Shown here: one piece after another, positions 1 to 6,911 of the stretch | How the letters are laid out: each line of letters opens with the position of its first letter | Numbering within the stretch: position 1 is the first letter of the stretch | Assembly: GCA_003225075.1 (NCBI GenBank) | Contig: QIAP01000050.1 | Span: 1 to 54,010 of the forward strand | DNA length: 54,010 nucleotides | Direction: 5' to 3' | DNA from: Acidobacteriota bacterium | GTDB lineage: Bacteria; Acidobacteriota; Terriglobia; Terriglobales; Acidobacteriaceae | Notes under the pieces: generated by a model | What the model was told of the DNA's origin: nothing | Seen by the model: the letters and a program-made list of their open reading frames with translations, nothing else | Database searches by the model: none | Made by a program: the position numbers and the translations under genes

Positions 1-90
1 CCAAGGTGTCGCCTCCCCCGGCGCCAACCGGAGTCGCCGGACCAGGTAATTTCCGTGATGGTGCAACAGCTCCTGATGTCCTAGTTTCAT
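1..90 (-). CDS. Partial cupin-like protein (N-terminus only)
   Basis: An open frame on the minus strand starts at an ATG (complement of 88-90) and runs off the left edge, giving 30 codons. The start is preceded by GGAG about six bases upstream. The visible peptide begins MKLGHQELLHHHGNYLVRR and continues with a short segment ending PGEATPW, which resembles the first strand of small cupin-fold proteins where a PGxxTPWH stretch leads into the metal-binding motif. Too little is present to name a substrate. The cupin reading is inference; that a gene starts here is better supported. Confidence 0.5.
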   Translation of the reverse strand, partial: MKLGHQELLHHHGNYLVRRLRLAPGEATPW

Positions 91-242
91 AATTTCTCCG
101 TGCCGCATTCGCGCAGGCCGCTGCTGACATTCTTAGCAGAGCCGAAGGGTACACGAAAAGGCTGGGGAGCGGCGAGGAGCAAATACCTTCATGCAGCAGC
201 GTGGAGGGAGGGAGCAGCGGGGGTCCCTCGACTTCGCGAAAC

Positions 243-285
243 GATCCGCGTTGCGGATCATTTCGCTGCGCTCGGGAAGACAATG
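243..285. repeat. Degenerate dispersed-repeat patch with short hairpin
   Basis: A 7-bp inverted repeat (gatccgc/gcggatc, 3-base loop, 243-259) runs into GATC..TTCGCTGCGCTCGGGA.GACA. The second half resembles 10883-10910, which reads GATC..TTCACCTCGCTCAGGATGACA. Two imperfect copies of a roughly 28-base motif in separate intergenic regions suggest a genome-wide dispersed element. Its function is unknown. Confidence 0.4.
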
Positions 286-404
286 TCGTGGGGGATGACG
301 ATGTCTCGCTAGGGATGACAGTGTTTTTGGGGAGACTGGATTTGGCATCCTTGCGAAGAGCTAAGCTTGAGTACTGATGCAAAGACGTAACAGTGCAAAG
401 ACGA

Positions 405-445
405 ACTCGCCGCGCTCCTCCATTATGTGAGGCAGCGCGGCGAGT
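405..445 (-). terminator. Hairpin terminator of the PEGA-like gene
   Basis: A perfect 12-bp inverted repeat (405-416 with 434-445) encloses a 17-base loop that can pair four further bases (cctc/gagg). It lies 44 bases past the stop of the minus-strand gene ending at 489. On that strand the stem is followed by a partly T-rich run (TTCGTCTTTG), so it fits an imperfect intrinsic terminator. Confidence 0.6.
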
Positions 446-488
446 CAGGGTTTAGGAGTTTATGGGTAACGGCAAATCACCGCGACCG

Positions 489-980
489 TTAGCCAACGTG
501 GAGTTCGGTGGTTTTACCAACCAGTACGGCCACGCGCTCGCGGAATAAACTACGGCCGTCGGAATCGCGCAACTCGATCTCGTGGGTACCGGGTCGGAGG
601 GCAAATTTCTTGGCCTTCTCGACCTTGTCGGCAAAGCCGCCGTCCACGTAGACGTTGGCATCTTTGTGGTCCGTCTTGATTTTGACGTATCCGAAGTTGG
701 ACGCCATGTAGTCGGGCGGATAGGCATACGGATACGGGTAATCAAAGAACGGGTCAAAGACGCGGATTGGCTCAACGATGACCACGCGCCTCGACTGTTG
801 CGCAGGCGCCATTGCCGCCGAGGACCCTTGCGCGGCCGGGGCCGGGGGTCGCGTAGGCGCCATCGCTGTCGGGGGCCGTTTCATCGGCTCCGCGGATTGT
901 TGAGCAAGTGCCGTCGGCACCGAGCTCAAAAACAGCCCCGCTATGACCGCGGAGGTAAATGTCTTCCAAAAACGTCGCAT
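489..980 (-). CDS. Secreted PEGA-like domain protein
   Basis: This 163-aa protein has an N-terminal signal peptide (basic MRRF start, hydrophobic core, cleavage near ALAQQ). A low-complexity Pro/Ala-rich segment covers about residues 25-65 and a Tyr/Pro-rich linker about 75-92. The C-terminal 70 residues contain VKIKTDHKDANVYVDGGFAD followed by a GTHEIELRD strand, the pattern of PEGA-type beta domains found on bacterial cell-surface proteins. The start is supported by a GGGGGA ribosome site just upstream. It is probably exported to the periplasm or cell surface; its partner is unknown. It stands alone with its own terminator-like hairpin downstream. Confidence 0.75.
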   Translation of the reverse strand: MRRFWKTFTSAVIAGLFLSSVPTALAQQSAEPMKRPPTAMAPTRPPAPAAQGSSAAMAPAQQSRRVVIVEPIRVFDPFFDYPYPYAYPPDYMASNFGYVKIKTDHKDANVYVDGGFADKVEKAKKFALRPGTHEIELRDSDGRSLFRERVAVLVGKTTELHVG

Positions 981-1148
981 AGTTCCCCCTTTCTTTCCTA
1001 CCTAATTAGATGCCCAGGATGGGGAATTGCTGCTTAGGTAACGCATTGGCTGCAAACGACTGAAGCATAAAAAAGATGCGTCAGCCCGCGTCACAGGCTG
1101 CATTCCGGCTAGAGATTAGGGTTACGCGAAAAGGATTTGGTTATGCGG

Positions 1149-1649
1149 CTACGGCATCAGGAGCTGGCGGTAGATGCCAGCAGTTTCCGCGTCGAAGCAG
1201 ACGAACAGCAAGGTTTGAATGTCTCCAGCGAAGTCTCGTACTTCGTTCACGGCGATCCTGGCGGCGCGCTGCTTGGGAAAACCGTATATACCGGTGCTGA
1301 TTGCCGGGAAGGCAATGCTCCTGACGTTTAGCTGGCTAGCCACCTCAAGAGAGTTGCGATAACAAGAAGCCAGCAACTGATCTTCATCGGCGTTTCCGCC
1401 CTGCCACACTGGACCAACCGTGTGGATCACATATTTGGCTCGCAGATTGTATCCCTGGGTGGCCTTTGCGCTGCCGGTCTTGCACCCACCCAGTAGGCGA
1501 CATTCTTCGACCAGCCCCGGCCCAGCCGCGCGGTGGATTGCGCCATCCACCCCGCCTCCGCCGAGCAGAGAATTGTTCGCGGCGTTGACAATTGCGTCCA
1601 CGGCCTGCCGGGTGATGTCCCCTTGAATTACCTGGATGGTTTTGCCCAT
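1149..1649 (-). CDS. Macro-domain protein, O-acetyl-ADP-ribose deacetylase-like
   Basis: The 166-aa protein is a single macro domain. Visible landmarks are [37 protein letters not shown] near the N-terminus, with the Asn-Asn and GGGGVD elements that hold the ADP-ribose, then IHTVGPVW and the second loop [12 protein letters not shown]. This is the YmdB/MacroD-like pattern known to hydrolyse O-acetyl-ADP-ribose or remove mono-ADP-ribose from proteins. Its length matches the family and the domain looks intact. The start lies 117 bases from the transposase start on the opposite strand, so the IS110 insertion may have replaced its original promoter. No toxin partner (ADP-ribosyltransferase) is visible beside it. 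Confidence 0.9.
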   Translation of the reverse strand: MGKTIQVIQGDITRQAVDAIVNAANNSLLGGGGVDGAIHRAAGPGLVEECRLLGGCKTGSAKATQGYNLRAKYVIHTVGPVWQGGNADEDQLLASCYRNSLEVASQLNVRSIAFPAISTGIYGFPKQRAARIAVNEVRDFAGDIQTLLFVCFDAETAGIYRQLLMP

Positions 1650-1699
1650 GGAGTGTTAAGTGACACCGAAGTCATAGGCTGATGAGATAACCGTGTCGG

Positions 1700-3030
1700 C
1701 TCCTAACGGGCGAGTAGACTTGGAAGCGCTCAAAGCGACCAAGGCTCGGAGGAAAGGAGCCGAGCGATGATGATTATAGGGTGTGATTTGCATACACGCT
1801 ACCAGCAGATCGCAATGCTGGATACGGAGACGGGCGAGGAAGTGGAGCGGCGTCTGGAGCACGAGACGGGAGGGGCGCGAGCTTTTTACTCAGGGCTGCA
1901 GGGGCGGGTGCGAGTGGGCATCGAAGCCACCGGGCACACGCACTGGTTCGAGGCCATGCTGGCAGAGTTGGGGCACGAGCTGTGGATGGGAGATGCGGCC
2001 AAGATTCGGGCGTCGGTGATTCGCAAGCAGAAGACGGATGCGCGGGATGCGGCGCACTTGCTGGACCTATTGCGCCAGGATGGCTTTCCCCAGATCTGGC
2101 GGCCGTCGCCGGCGGAGCGGGATTTACGGCAATTGGTCTGGCACCGGCAGAAGCTGGTGTGGATGCGGGGCGCAGTGAAGAATCAACTGCACGCGCTGGC
2201 CATGGGCGAGGGCGTGTGCCGCAAGAAAAAGCTGTTCACCGCTAAGGGACGCAAGGAACTGGAGGGCTTGGCGCTAGGGCCGTGGGCCAGCTATCGGCGG
2301 CAAGAGTTGTTGCGGATGTTCGATGAGTTGGCGGCAGCGACGACACAACTGGATGCGGCGGTGGAGCAAGCCGCAAAGAATCAGCCGCTGGCGGTGCGGC
2401 GGATGACGCATCCGGGAGTGGGACCGGTGACGTCGCTGGCTTTCCTACTGATCATTGGGCCGGTGGAACGTTTCGAACGTAGCAAGCAGGTGGTGAGTTA
2501 TCTGGGACTGAATCCGCAGGAGCACAGTTCGGGCGGAAAGCAGCGGCTGGGAGCGATCAGCAAGCAAGGCAATCCCATGATGCGATGGCTGTTGGTGGAA
2601 GCGGGTCACACGGCGGCGCGCTTCGATCCCGCACTGCAACGCATGTATCAACGTTTGAAGTTTCGCCGTGGGGCCTCGGTGGCGAAAGTTGCCGTGGCCC
2701 GCAAGCTGGCCGTGAGGATGTACTGGATGCTGCGCAGCACGGCGGATTACGCGCAGCTGGTTCGCATGCAAGGCAGCCCGTGGGCCACCCTGGTGGAAAA
2801 CAGTCCATCGCTGGGCTGATTGGGCGCCTTGCCTCCCTGAATCGTCGGGGAGTCTGAACAACGAATCATGGTGCCAGAGACCGAATAGATGGTTGGTGGA
2901 ACTAGCTTCCACTGCGAGATTCTGAAAGCGAGCTGCAGTCGCGTGAGCAAAAGCAAGATCAAAAGCTCTCTAATAAGTAAAAAAAAACGGGTTCAGCGCC
3001 AACCCAACGGAAACGCTGACCTCGGACACT
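1700..3030 (+). mobile_element. IS110-family insertion sequence (ends not resolved)
   Basis: The element carries one transposase gene (1767-2819). IS110-type elements lack clear terminal inverted repeats and target duplications, and none is visible here, so the limits are estimates: the left end must lie between 1650 and 1766, and the right end between 2820 and about 3100. The left flank is short (at most 117 bases). The right non-coding flank is longer and contains several small hairpins, which would fit an arrangement with the guide (bridge) RNA on the 3' side as in IS1111-like members. That part is inference. Confidence 0.45.
1767..2819 (+). CDS. IS110-family transposase
   Basis: The 350-aa protein has the two domains of IS110 recombinases. 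The N-terminal RuvC-like DEDD domain shows D7 (IIGCDLH), E53 (GIEATG) and D91/D94 (KTDARDAAH). The C-terminal transposase_20 domain contains the helix-hairpin-helix-like stretch HPGVGPVTSLAFL and the HSSGGKQRLG..KQGNPMMRW motif that carries the conserved serine (S254 or S255). Length and motifs are complete, so the gene may be active. A strong Shine-Dalgarno (AGGAAAGGAG, 1750-1759) sits in the loop of a 6-bp hairpin (1744-1749 with 1760-1765) just before the ATG. Members of this family are guided by a structured RNA encoded in the element. Confidence 0.95.
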   Translation: MMIIGCDLHTRYQQIAMLDTETGEEVERRLEHETGGARAFYSGLQGRVRVGIEATGHTHWFEAMLAELGHELWMGDAAKIRASVIRKQKTDARDAAHLLDLLRQDGFPQIWRPSPAERDLRQLVWHRQKLVWMRGAVKNQLHALAMGEGVCRKKKLFTAKGRKELEGLALGPWASYRRQELLRMFDELAAATTQLDAAVEQAAKNQPLAVRRMTHPGVGPVTSLAFLLIIGPVERFERSKQVVSYLGLNPQEHSSGGKQRLGAISKQGNPMMRWLLVEAGHTAARFDPALQRMYQRLKFRRGASVAKVAVARKLAVRMYWMLRSTADYAQLVRMQGSPWATLVENSPSLG

Positions 3031-3186
3031 CTACGTGTCTCTTGACAACGCCGACAAGGTTATAAAGGGTGGCCTAGCCTATCACGCGCATTTCTACTCT
3101 CTGGGGTGCCCCCGTTCAAGCTTCGCTTGGGCGGGGATTTTTCTACCGGGGACTTGGCAGCGACCGAGATCTCCCAGAGTGCGCGC
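2820..3186 (+). other. Non-coding 3' flank of the IS110 element, candidate guide-RNA region
   Basis: No gene is supported in these 367 bases. The first 200 bases contain short hairpins: gtggaa/ttccac at 2896-2912 with a 5-base loop, a gcga/tcgc stem near 2939-2953, and ggttcagcg paired imperfectly with cgctgacc across about 2992-3020. A run of nine A residues lies before the last of these. A bridge RNA would be expected in one flank of an IS110 element, and this flank is the longer one. The last part (3098-3143) is a separate strong hairpin. Confidence 0.3.
3104..3142 (+). repeat. Hairpin repeat, copy A (terminator-like)
   Basis: A 12-bp stem (3110-3121 with 3125-3136, two G-U pairs) with a 3-base loop is followed by ATTTTT on the plus strand, so it can act as an intrinsic terminator. 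It is framed by GGTGCCCC on the left and GGCGGGGAT on the right, as is the hairpin at 4156-4203. The two copies differ in the inner stem, where compensating changes keep the pairing. Confidence 0.6.
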
Positions 3187-3558
3187 CTACGCACCGGCTG
3201 CCGATACGCGCTCGACTGGCTGCTTCCCCGGGGCCAGCGCGATCAGCGCTACACCAATGATAACGAACCCGGCCCCGCCGCCCAGCAGGTGTCCCCGTTC
3301 GTTCACATCACGGAGTGCCTGCACCGCCATAACCGCCGCGTGAGCAAGGCTCGACCATGCGGTGAAGGCGATCAAGCTGCGATTCGCCCATGGGTTCCGC
3401 GCCGCTATCAACAGAAAAATCCCCAGGGTGACATAGAGGCTAAGCATCATCGCAAGGGCGGCTTCCGACCATAAAAACATCGTCAAGGGATAAACGGTAG
3501 CCACAAAGAGCAATCCCACCAACACCAATAGACCCTTCAGCGCTCGTTCTCGATTCAT
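3187..3558 (-). CDS. Small four-helix membrane protein (DUF6632-like)
   Basis: The 123-aa protein starts MNRERALKGLLVLVGLLF and has about four hydrophobic segments (roughly residues 8-27, 30-53, 62-80 and 91-109). Charged residues sit between the helices and a short hydrophilic tail follows. The N-terminal RERALK..LVLVGLLF..YP..MFLW pattern matches the DUF6632 family as I recall it; no function is known. An AGGAGGG ribosome site lies six bases before the ATG. It is a single gene, with no obvious partner. Confidence 0.7.
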   Translation of the reverse strand: MNRERALKGLLVLVGLLFVATVYPLTMFLWSEAALAMMLSLYVTLGIFLLIAARNPWANRSLIAFTAWSSLAHAAVMAVQALRDVNERGHLLGGGAGFVIIGVALIALAPGKQPVERVSAAGA

Positions 3559-3676
3559 GGTGCCCTCCTGCTAAATCACGCTATGTGGAAAAGACAAATA
3601 CAGCCGGTGCCCCGTCTACCCTTGGTGCGATGCGAGACCTTTAATTCTCTCTCAATGTGGTATAAGGCATGGTCCC

Positions 3677-3856
3677 ATGCCCTACGCAGACCCTGAACTA
3701 AGCGCAAGCCGCTTAGATCGTTACGTTGGAGAAGGCGCCTGCTCCCTTTGCCTCGAGCAGATTCGGGTAGACCTGAACGCCAAGGATTTGCACCAAACCC
3801 TGCGTAAGCTGGAACACGCGTTTCTCGACCACGTCAAAGAAAAACATCCCAATTAA
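3677..3856 (+). CDS. 59-aa protein with CxxC and C-terminal His pair
   Basis: A short open frame starts at ATG 3677 and ends at TAA 3854-3856. The peptide begins MPYADPELSASRLDRYVGEG, then has ACSLCLEQIRVDLN and ends with a helix containing HAFLDHVKEKHPN. The CxxC in the first half and H-x4-H-x4-H spacing near the end resemble a small zinc-binding fold, and the amphipathic codon pattern looks coding. A perfect 6-bp inverted repeat (ggcatg/catgcc, 3666-3681) overlaps the start codon, with a TATAAG box at 3661. There is no clear Shine-Dalgarno. I do not recognise a family; the zinc reading is inference. Confidence 0.5.
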   Translation: MPYADPELSASRLDRYVGEGACSLCLEQIRVDLNAKDLHQTLRKLEHAFLDHVKEKHPN

Positions 3857-3883
3857 CTCAACAAGAATTTCTTCAATCGAAGT

Positions 3884-4129
3884 TCATAGTCTCAATGGCC
3901 GAACTTCGCTCGGATGATTCCTATCCTTGGCGTGCGCACGGTGGGCGGCATCGTCATAGGGAGCGTAGGCTTTCGTCACCACCGCGCTTGCCAGGCTCAC
4001 CAGTAGAGCAACGATCAGCCCGCTGGCCCAGCCCAGCAGAGGCAGGTCCACTACACAGATCAGAAACCCGATGGCGAAGCGATCCAGGAACGCGCCGAGA
4101 ATTGCGACGCGCTTGTCGGGGAAAGACAT
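3884..4129 (-). CDS. Small two-helix membrane protein of unknown function
   Basis: The 81-aa protein begins MSFPDKRVAILGAFLDRFAIG and has two hydrophobic stretches (about residues 11-29 and 33-53), the second followed by SAVVTKAYAP and a charged, histidine-containing tail. Small proteins with the RVAILGAFLxRFAIGFLI and ITKAYAP signatures recur in environmental genomes as conserved hypotheticals. An in-frame TTG six bases upstream (4135) is possible, but neither start has a clear ribosome site. It points away from the sdh operon. Confidence 0.6.
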   Translation of the reverse strand: MSFPDKRVAILGAFLDRFAIGFLICVVDLPLLGWASGLIVALLVSLASAVVTKAYAPYDDAAHRAHAKDRNHPSEVRPLRL

Positions 4130-4155
4130 TGGCAACGGTTCGCCACACTGGGCCG

Positions 4156-4203
4156 GGTGCCCCGTCCTCGTCTCTCCCGCTTTTGGAGAGACAGGGCGGG
4201 GAT
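4156..4203. repeat. Hairpin repeat, copy B
   Basis: A long inverted repeat pairs 4160-4177 with 4185-4201: an 8-bp perfect inner stem (gtctctcc/ggagagac) with a 7-base loop, then a bulged C at 4169 and nine more pairs including one G-U. It is flanked by GGGTGCCCC and GGCGGGGAT, the same frame as copy A at 3104-3142. No T-run follows on the plus strand, so a terminator role is less clear here. Confidence 0.6.
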
Positions 4204-4297
4204 GTTGATGCTGAACCGGACGCCCGCAGGACCTCTGTGACGACGAGCGTGGTAGTGATCAGTATTCACACCGACCCATTACCGATAACTACCTTCC

Positions 4298-4327
4298 TTG
4301 ACTTGGATTCTCACGCGACCCGATAAT
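4298..4327 (+). promoter_or_regulatory. Predicted sigma70-like promoter of the sdh operon
   Basis: TTGACT (4298-4303) and GATAAT (4322-4327) are separated by 18 bases, each matching the consensus at five of six positions. The predicted start of transcription is near 4334, leaving a leader of about 35 bases before the sdhC start with its AAGGAG site at 4358-4363. Confidence 0.6.
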
Positions 4328-4370
4328 AAAAAGTTCTCTTGTCAATTCTGAAATCATAAGGAGCGGTGTG

Positions 4371-5099
4371 GTGGGATCAAGTGCCGGTTCGGCGGCCCCC
4401 GCAGTCGTTAAACCTAAGATCAAGCAGGGAGTGGCTCCGCTTCGCGCCGGCGAAGGACATTCTTTCCTGCTGCGTCGCCTGCACTCGCTGACTGGCATCG
4501 TGCCCGTCGGATTATTTCTGATTGAGCACTTCATCTCCAACGCCTTCGCCGTCAATGGCCCGGCGGCATATACCAAGCAAGTCGAATTTCTCACCAGTTT
4601 CCCTTTTGTCGTCGCGCTGGAATTGTTCGGCATCTGGCTCCCGATTCTCTTTCACTCTCTCTATGGCTTCTACATCTGGTATCGCGGCGACTCCAATATT
4701 GGCGAGTATCCCTGGACCGGCAACTGGATGTACGCCGCACAACGCTGGACCGGCGCCATTGCCTTCTTCTATATGGGCTGGCATACCTGGCATATTCGCT
4801 TCACCGGCGTACATATTTTGAGCCATCCCGCATCAGCTTTCGGAAAAGTGCAGTTGGAATTTCAGAATACCTGGGTGGCGATGTTCTACCTGGTTGGCAT
4901 CATCGCCGCCTCGTGGCACTTTGCTTATGGTCTGTGGCTGTTCGCCGCGAAGTGGGGGATCGTCACCGGCGACCGCGCCCGGCGCAGGTTTGGATATGTG
5001 TGCGTCATCATCGCGGTGGTATTCATTGCGGTGGGGATGGCAACGATGCGGTCATTCTTCCATTGGCCATTGCACCCAGTGAATGGTGGGTCAAGTTAA
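4371..5099 (+). CDS. sdhC: Succinate dehydrogenase cytochrome b558 subunit
   Basis: This is the membrane anchor of a class with one large haem-binding subunit (about 242 aa). It passes electrons between the SdhA/SdhB head and the quinone pool in the inner membrane. About five hydrophobic helices are visible. The RRLHSLTGIVPVGLFLIEHF motif near residues 35-54 carries two conserved histidines, and further histidines (HSLYGFY, GWHTWHIRF, SWHFAYG) are candidate haem ligands. Two GTG codons (4368, 4371) compete as start; AAGGAG at 4358-4363 is four bases from the first and seven from the second, so 4371 is preferred. It is first in sdhC-sdhA-sdhB. Confidence 0.9.
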   Translation: MGSSAGSAAPAVVKPKIKQGVAPLRAGEGHSFLLRRLHSLTGIVPVGLFLIEHFISNAFAVNGPAAYTKQVEFLTSFPFVVALELFGIWLPILFHSLYGFYIWYRGDSNIGEYPWTGNWMYAAQRWTGAIAFFYMGWHTWHIRFTGVHILSHPASAFGKVQLEFQNTWVAMFYLVGIIAASWHFAYGLWLFAAKWGIVTGDRARRRFGYVCVIIAVVFIAVGMATMRSFFHWPLHPVNGGSS

Positions 5100-5189
5100 T
5101 ACGGCCGAGTTGAATACGATCGAGCTTGGAATCAATTCTGATGATGTGGTAGTTGCGCAACATCCTGGCAAACGGGAACTTCATTTCGC

Positions 5190-6557
5190 ATGGCAGCTAA
5201 TCCGAAAATCATAGTAATAGGCGGAGGACTGGCGGGACTCTCGGCGGTCATCAAGATTGCCGAGAAGGGCGGGCAGGTGGATCTGTTTTCCATCGTGCCG
5301 GTAAAGCGTTCGCATTCGGTATGCGCGCAAGGCGGCATTAACGCCGCCAAAAATCTCAAAGGCGAAGGCGATTCCACCTGGCAGCACTTCGATGACACCG
5401 TCTATGGCGGCGATTTCCTCGCCAACCAGCCTCCGGTAAGAGCAATGTGTGAGGCTGCCCCCGGCATTATTGATCTGCTCGATCGTATGGGAGTGCCGTT
5501 CAATCGCACTCCGGAAGGCTTGCTCGACTTTCGCCGCTTTGGAGGGACGCTCTATAACCGCACCGCGTTTGCCGGCGCCACCACCGGCCAGCAGCTACTC
5601 TATGCGCTCGACGAACAGGTCCGCCGCTACGAGTCCGAGGGCAAAGTCAAGAAGTTCGAGCACTGGGAGTTCCTCTCCGCCGTGCTCGATTCCAACCGGG
5701 TGTGCCGCGGCATCGCCGCCATGGATTTGCAGAGCATGGAAGTGCGCACCTTCCCTGCCGACGCCATCATCATCGCCACCGGCGGTATCGGCGCTATTTT
5801 TGGCAAGTCCACAAATTCTGTAGTGTGCACCGGATCGGCGCAGTCGGCCGTGTACCAGCAAGGCTGCTACTACGCCAACGGTGAATTCATACAGGTGCAC
5901 CCGACATCGATCCCGGGCGAGGACAAACTCCGATTGATGTCTGAATCGGCACGCGGCGAAGGTGGACGAGTCTGGGTCCCGAAAAAGCCGGGCGACAAGC
6001 GCGATCCGCGCAGCATCCCCGAAAAAGAACGCTGGTACTTCCTCGAAGAATGGTATCCCAAGTATGGCAACTTAGTGCCCCGCGACGTCGCCACCCGCGC
6101 AATTCACAAGGTAGTCTACGAACACAATCTCGGCATCGATGGCAAACCCATGGTCTATCTAGACCTAACCCACATCGACCGCAAAGTCCTGGATCGCAAA
6201 CTGGAAGGCATCCTGGAAATCTACGAAAAGTTCGTAGGCGACGACCCCCGCGAAGTCCCCATGAAAATCTTCCCTGGAATGCATTACTCAATGGGAGGGC
6301 TTTGGATTGATTACAGGCAGGCGACTAATATTCCGGGCATCTTTTCTGCCGGGGAGTGCGAATACCAGTATCACGGTGCTAACCGGCTGGGAGCGAATTC
6401 GCTAGTGTCCTGCATCTGGGGCGGATTTGTGGCGGGGCCGGCGGCGGTCGAATACGCGCGCGGGATGCAAGGCGTTTCTTTTGTGGCGCGAATTAGGAGA
6501 GGTGATGACCAGGGACTGCACAGTCATCCGCTACAACAAGAATCTCCAGCAGACTGA
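5190..6557 (+). CDS. sdhA: Succinate dehydrogenase flavoprotein, N-terminal part (frame broken near 6470)
   Basis: The frame begins MAANPKIIVIGGGLAGLSAV, a classic FAD-binding fingerprint, followed by VKRSHSVCAQGGIN, in which H42 is the usual covalent FAD ligand. Downstream are HPTSIPG, SESARGEGG, PRDVATRA, HYSMGGLW and HGANRLGANSLVSCIWGG, all as in SdhA/FrdA catalytic and flavin-contact regions. Family similarity stops after AAVEYARGMQ (about 6470). The last 28 codons to the stop at 6557 are out of frame, and the rest of SdhA continues in the +1 frame (6468-6882). A stretch of the helical domain normally present between these points is absent, so this is a deletion with frameshift or an assembly error. 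Confidence 0.9.
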   Translation: MAANPKIIVIGGGLAGLSAVIKIAEKGGQVDLFSIVPVKRSHSVCAQGGINAAKNLKGEGDSTWQHFDDTVYGGDFLANQPPVRAMCEAAPGIIDLLDRMGVPFNRTPEGLLDFRRFGGTLYNRTAFAGATTGQQLLYALDEQVRRYESEGKVKKFEHWEFLSAVLDSNRVCRGIAAMDLQSMEVRTFPADAIIIATGGIGAIFGKSTNSVVCTGSAQSAVYQQGCYYANGEFIQVHPTSIPGEDKLRLMSESARGEGGRVWVPKKPGDKRDPRSIPEKERWYFLEEWYPKYGNLVPRDVATRAIHKVVYEHNLGIDGKPMVYLDLTHIDRKVLDRKLEGILEIYEKFVGDDPREVPMKIFPGMHYSMGGLWIDYRQATNIPGIFSAGECEYQYHGANRLGANSLVSCIWGGFVAGPAAVEYARGMQGVSFVARIRRGDDQGLHSHPLQQESPAD

Positions 6558-6882
6558 CGCCAAACTGGTTGAATTGCTGCAGCGTTTCGAGCACATCAAC
6601 CTGAGCGACCGATCGCAGTGGGCCAATACCACCATTGTTTTTGCGCGCCACCTGTACAACATGTTGCAACTGTCACGCGTGATTGCGCAGGGCGCGGCCA
6701 TGCGGAACGAGTCCCGGGGCGCCCATTACAAACCGGAGTTTCCGGAGCGCGATGACAAGAACTGGCTGAAGACGACCAAAGCTAGCTTCGCGCCGGATGC
6801 GGACGAGCCAAAGTTTGAGTTCGAGCCGGTAGACATATCGCTGATTCCTCCGCGACCGCGAAGGTACGACGTGACGAAGTGA
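6468..6882 (+). pseudogene. sdhA: SdhA C-terminal part in the +1 frame
   Basis: Translation in the +1 frame relative to 5190 gives KAFLLWRELGEVMTRDCTVI and then the rest of the SdhA C-terminal helical domain (TDAKLVELLQRF, LYNMLQLSRVIAQGA, RNESRGAHYKPEFPERDD, WLKTTKASF). MRNESRGAHYKPEFP is the conserved segment that carries catalytic-face residues in this family. It ends 29 bases before sdhB. An internal ATG (6505) preceded by AGGAGA could in principle start a separate peptide, but similarity begins upstream of it, so this is the tail of sdhA. The combined parts total about 565 codons, with a gap of several tens of residues. Confidence 0.85.
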
Positions 6883-6911
6883 CTTGTCCTAAGAAGAATT
6901 TAAGGAAGTAA

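Larger units (their letters stand above)
91..488. other. Intergenic stretch without a convincing gene
   Basis: About 400 bases separate the partial cupin-like gene from the PEGA-like gene. Short overlapping open frames on both strands have no recognisable content and no good ribosome site. The stretch holds a repeat-like patch around 243-285 with a short hairpin, and a long hairpin at 405-445 that probably terminates the gene ending at 489. Confidence 0.6.

Noticed and set aside
582-1037. 151-codon open frame on the plus strand
   Set aside because: It is antisense to the PEGA-like gene and is dominated by Arg- and Gly-rich low-complexity sequence.
3106-3474. 122-codon open frame on the plus strand
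   Set aside because: It overlaps the hairpin repeat and runs antisense to the DUF6632-like gene, which has a better ribosome site and membrane pattern.
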